DNA of 64,000 nucleotides. Source: Cerrena zonata (lineage: Eukaryota > Basidiomycota > Agaricomycetes > Polyporales > Cerrenaceae). The stretch is from the NCBI GenBank assembly GCA_038087015.1, contig JASBNA010000004.1, positions 682,001 to 746,000 on the forward strand, in the 5' to 3' direction. Below, piece by piece: positions 60,765-64,000 of this stretch; the stretch's first letter is position 1; each line of letters opens with the position of its first letter. The notes under the pieces are model-generated. The model ran no database searches. It worked only from the letters and a program-made list of their open reading frames with translations, and was not told the origin of the DNA. Both the position numbers and the translations under genes were made by a program.

Positions 60765-62885
60765 CTTGTGTGTGAAGATGAAGGGTTGTCCAACAGAGAA
60801 TCCCTCACGACCGAGCTTTATATAGGTTTGGGAGGCTCACACAAATATAGGGCCGCGCTGAAGTCGGACGATAAGAGGAGTCAAGAACCCACTAAACATG
60901 TCCCAAGACCATGACATTCCGAAGCCGTATACGCGAGATGCACATTGAGGATATTGTGCAGGCGCGAGAACTCGCAAGAAATAGATGGATATTCGTGCTC
61001 GCTAACCTATCGTCACTTTGGGAAGCGGGGGGAAGCAAAGAAGAAGGAGCCATGTGGTCGTGCGAGTGGAGTGTATATTTCCGACCTTATACTGATTGAG
61101 TTCTTTACAGACATGAAAGGTGCAAATACTCACGTCCGACCTCAGTGGGAGTGGAGAAGCGAACGTGATGTTTCGCCGTTCAGATTCGGATTTGCTTCCT
61201 GTTATTCCGGTAACCTCCCGCCGGAAGGAAAGAAGATTACTGAATACGGGGAATACCAAAAGGGTCGATTTCCTTTCACAGGAGGTTGTAAGAAGGGAAA
61301 CTCTGTATGACGAAGTGCAGCGTTATCTGCATACTGATTGTTGAAGCTTCTATGTGCCTAATCCAGACCTACCTTCGTTCCAAGATGATAGACAGGTACA
61401 ATTTGATAGTAGTTTGAAGGACCGTATGGAAAGGTGTTCAGGGGTGGAAAGCCTGAGATATTCATGTCTCACATGAAAGCCCCTGCCTCAAGGGTGTGTG
61501 AATACACGATAGCCAAGAGCGTACCTGCGGAAGTCATTCGTTATCTGCTTCGTTCGTTCTGGTATATGGACTGTGCGGCGTTATCACTGGTGACCTTCGT
61601 GAATTGGCAAAATGAAACCTGGAGGTGGTTCAATATATATATGTACGGGTCCGCTCTATCCGTTCGCATAAGGCATTAGACCTCCCTTAGAGTAAGTTGC
61701 AACGCACCTCCACACATATTATTCAAGATCGTTTTTTATTTGTCACTAATATATCGGACATGGAGGTTTCAGGCTCACGATTTTCGTCCGCCCAAAACAT
61801 AGAGACATTTGGCCCACGGTCCTATACTCCCTAATATTAAAGCAGCATACATGTTTGACAGAGAGTTCTAGGTAGACGATTTACAAATCCACCAATTAGA
61901 AGGGAAAGAATGTCACTTGCAACAATGCAGCCTGAGCCACCGGAAAGTGCCGGAGACCCTCATCCGGATGCGCCCGGAGTAATCAACCTCGCGAAACTTG
62001 TCTAACCTTTTACCTTTGGCTATAAAACTCGATTGAAGCCGCTGACACCCGCACCATCCATCCGCAACGCTGATGTAACTCTGTAGAAAATCAATCAATT
62101 TTATTTAACGACCAGCGTTGAATTTCGTGTTGAGCTCCACTCAACCAGCGTTCAGAGCATCACGATTGATTTTGGTGTCTCTCGACAATATGGAACATGC
62201 AGAACGTCCTGTAGTACGATCGTTTAGCTATGATGCATCGCTGATAATACTCATGACCAGCCAATAACTTGTCTAGTGACTCTACACGCTCACGAGTATG
62301 CGTCTATTCCATGGTAGAATCTACACCGGTAGGAAGTGAATAGCATTATAACATCCAAGTTGAAGAGCTAATTCCTATGTTTCAAGGGGTACATTATGAC
62401 ACCGCGACACTCACCACACATTCCAAATATGAGCATGACACGCCTTCTCATATCATGATCGAGACTTCCAACAGCCAGGCCGGGCTTGCGGATCGACTGT
62501 GATCCGAACATTGACAACAGGTTTACAACAGAATTCGACCCGCTCTGTGAGTATACAAACTGCTGTATTAGCTATTTCCTATTATAAACCGCCGGTGACT
62601 AGCTGTCAGTATCTTCGCCTTCGATTTTCTCACTTGTGCCGCTCAATAACGTCATGATGCAACTCTTATGCAAGGGCAGGATCATACCGAAGTAGTCGAC
62701 CGCACTTGTGACCACCGCCGGCGTCATACTGCCATACTGCCATACCCCAATTGGTGCGAATCTTGCCTTAGCATTTTACTCGTTGTACTCTCCATTTGCC
62801 ATTTCGTGTCTGTTATGATAGAGGCTACATAAATACTAGGTCCATCTGAGACGAATATCCCCCTTGCTGGTGATTCTCTCCACAT
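60765..62885. other. Gene-poor interval, subtilase / P450 C
   Basis: Both flanking genes start here and are divergent, so the promoters lie inside. Open frames at 60,900-61,680 have no recognisable motif. No RNA gene or mobile element is seen. Confidence 0.4.
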
Positions 62886-64000
62886 ATGCTCATGTACACC
62901 CTTCCGTTGGCACTTGTACGTCTACCATCGCATTTATCACCAACAAACTAACCTACTAACCTAGATCGGCTACTTGATATTTCACTACTGGGAGCCTGAG
63001 CATATAAAGACTGCTTCAATTATCCTCCTATCAGAACTCTTGGCTGTAGTCTCGGTATCCAATCCGTTAACGCTTGAGAATGCACTCAAAAATGCGTGCA
63101 TATTCCTTCTCACCATGGGTCTTGCTACCGTAGCGTATCGACTCTCGCCCTTCCACCCTCTCGCCCGTCTGCCCGGCCCTACTCTCAACAAAATAACACA
63201 ATTCCGCGCTATGTGGACCGTTTGGAATAGTCGACAACACCTTGATCGTCATGAAATGCATAAGAAATATGGACCCATTGTGAGAGTCGGTGAGGAACTG
63301 CATTCATTTGGCAGTGATTGCCTTTCCTCTGTATTGACTATTTCTTTACCAGGCCCGAATGCATTGTCCATAGTGGATGTTGACGCAGTTAATTCTGTTT
63401 TTGGTGTAAATGGATTATCGAAAGGACGATGTTTGTTTCCAAATCTTGGGCAGTCGGGATGATATACTAACTCTGTGTCTCAGATTACGATGCTCGTAGA
63501 ATACCTGATGCACCACCAGGCTTATTGACAATGCGAGGGGAACCGCATGCTCAAAGAAGGCGTCTTTGGAACCGAGGACTCAGTACTGAAGCGATACGGG
63601 GCTATGACACCTCTTTAGGGAAACGTCTAGCACAATTGACTGCTCAAATAGAATCATTGAGCGGCAATTTCGACTTCACCTCTCTTAGCGTTTCCTTTAC
63701 GTACGTAGTTGTGGTCCATCAGTATAGGAGTTCTACAGGCTAACTTTGTCATAGCTTCGATGTCATGGGTGATGTTGCGTAAGTCAGTCTCATTTCTCCA
63801 TCGACGTCCTCTCTAAACCTCGTTTAGGTTTGGACACGATCTAGGGATGCTCGAGCATGGCGACACTCTGGGAATTCTGAAATCCATCGAAGCTTTCAAT
63901 CGGTGAGGAATACCTGATTTCTCAGGATATTAGGAGTACTAACCGCTAATGATATTAGATCGCTAGCTCTCTCCTCCCATGTACCATGGCTGGCACCAGT
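62886..64000 (+). CDS. Cytochrome P450 C, N-terminal part, cut by the window end
   Basis: The ATG at 62886 gives MLMYTLPLAL; a GTACGT..CCTAG intron (62916-62964) joins IGYLIFHYWEPEHIKTA. A second hydrophobic stretch (CIFLLTMGLATVAY) precedes the hinge LARLPGPTLNKITQF. Then come DRHEMHKKYGPIVRVG, PNALSIVDVDAVNSVFG, DAPPGLLTMRGEPHAQRRR with LWNRGLS in the C-helix region, and FDVMGDVAFGHDLGMLEHGD. The last exon in the window reads SLALSSHVPWLAP. At least six introns keep frame. The sequence pattern differs from P450 A and B and suggests another clan of fungal P450s. The ExxR and haem-binding regions lie beyond the window, so activity cannot be judged. Confidence 0.85.

Noticed and set aside
60900..61680. 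Several plus-strand open frames upstream of the subtilase
   Set aside because: Short, overlapping, no motifs; they lie in the likely subtilase promoter.
1..64000. CRISPR arrays, rRNA, tRNA genes and transposase or reverse-transcriptase genes
   Set aside because: I looked for regularly spaced repeats, T-loop-like motifs and element-type protein motifs and found none that hold up. A covariance search would be needed to exclude tRNAs fully.

Overview
The window looks like nuclear DNA from an agaricomycete basidiomycete. Genes are intron-rich, with many introns of about 45-70 nt, GT..AG borders and CTAAC/CTGAC-like branch sites. The repertoire fits as well: several cytochrome P450s, BTB-domain paralogues, an atypical basidiomycete-type protein kinase, a GARP subunit and a muskelin. 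I identified genes by joining exons by eye. Exon borders are inferred from splice consensus and from family conservation I remember; nothing was searched.

Layout. 0.5-5.8 kb: two tandem genes of an uncharacterised family (P1, P2). 6.6-9.0 kb: sphingosine-1-phosphate lyase. 9.0-12.4 kb: a long, purine-skewed stretch without a convincing gene. 12.4-15.2 kb: an alpha-arrestin with a disturbed C-terminal tail. 17.7-19.8 kb: P450 A. 20.3-22.9 kb (minus): a third, probably broken member of the P family (P3), divergent from VPS53 (23.3-26.7 kb). 27.4-35.3 kb: two BTB genes in inverted orientation around a 6-kb gene-poor spacer. 36.0-37.0 kb: a third BTB gene. 38.6-40.3 kb (minus): an uncharacterised multi-exon gene hidden by its introns. 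41.5-45.6 kb: prefoldin subunit 4 converging on muskelin. 46.9-49.0 kb: P450 B, a paralogue of A. 49.5-55.3 kb (minus): protein kinase, aldo/keto reductase and CCR4. 55.8-57.1 kb: mevalonate diphosphate decarboxylase, divergent from CCR4. 57.3-60.8 kb (minus): a secreted subtilase with two apparent frameshifts. 62.9 kb to the window end: the 5' part of P450 C.

How the genes fit together. The conserved genes are housekeeping: sphingolipid breakdown, endosome-to-Golgi tethering, co-chaperone, E3-ligase adaptor, mRNA deadenylation and sterol/isoprenoid synthesis. They are interleaved with accessory genes (P family, P450s, BTB trio, kinase, subtilase, hidden gene). I see no clear biosynthetic cluster. 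The observations most worth following are the P family with its internal repeat, the 382-bp identical tract shared by the inverted BTB copies, the intron-hidden gene at 38.6-40.3 kb, and several single-base frame breaks, three of them at or next to short G or C runs, which may be assembly errors or real decay.
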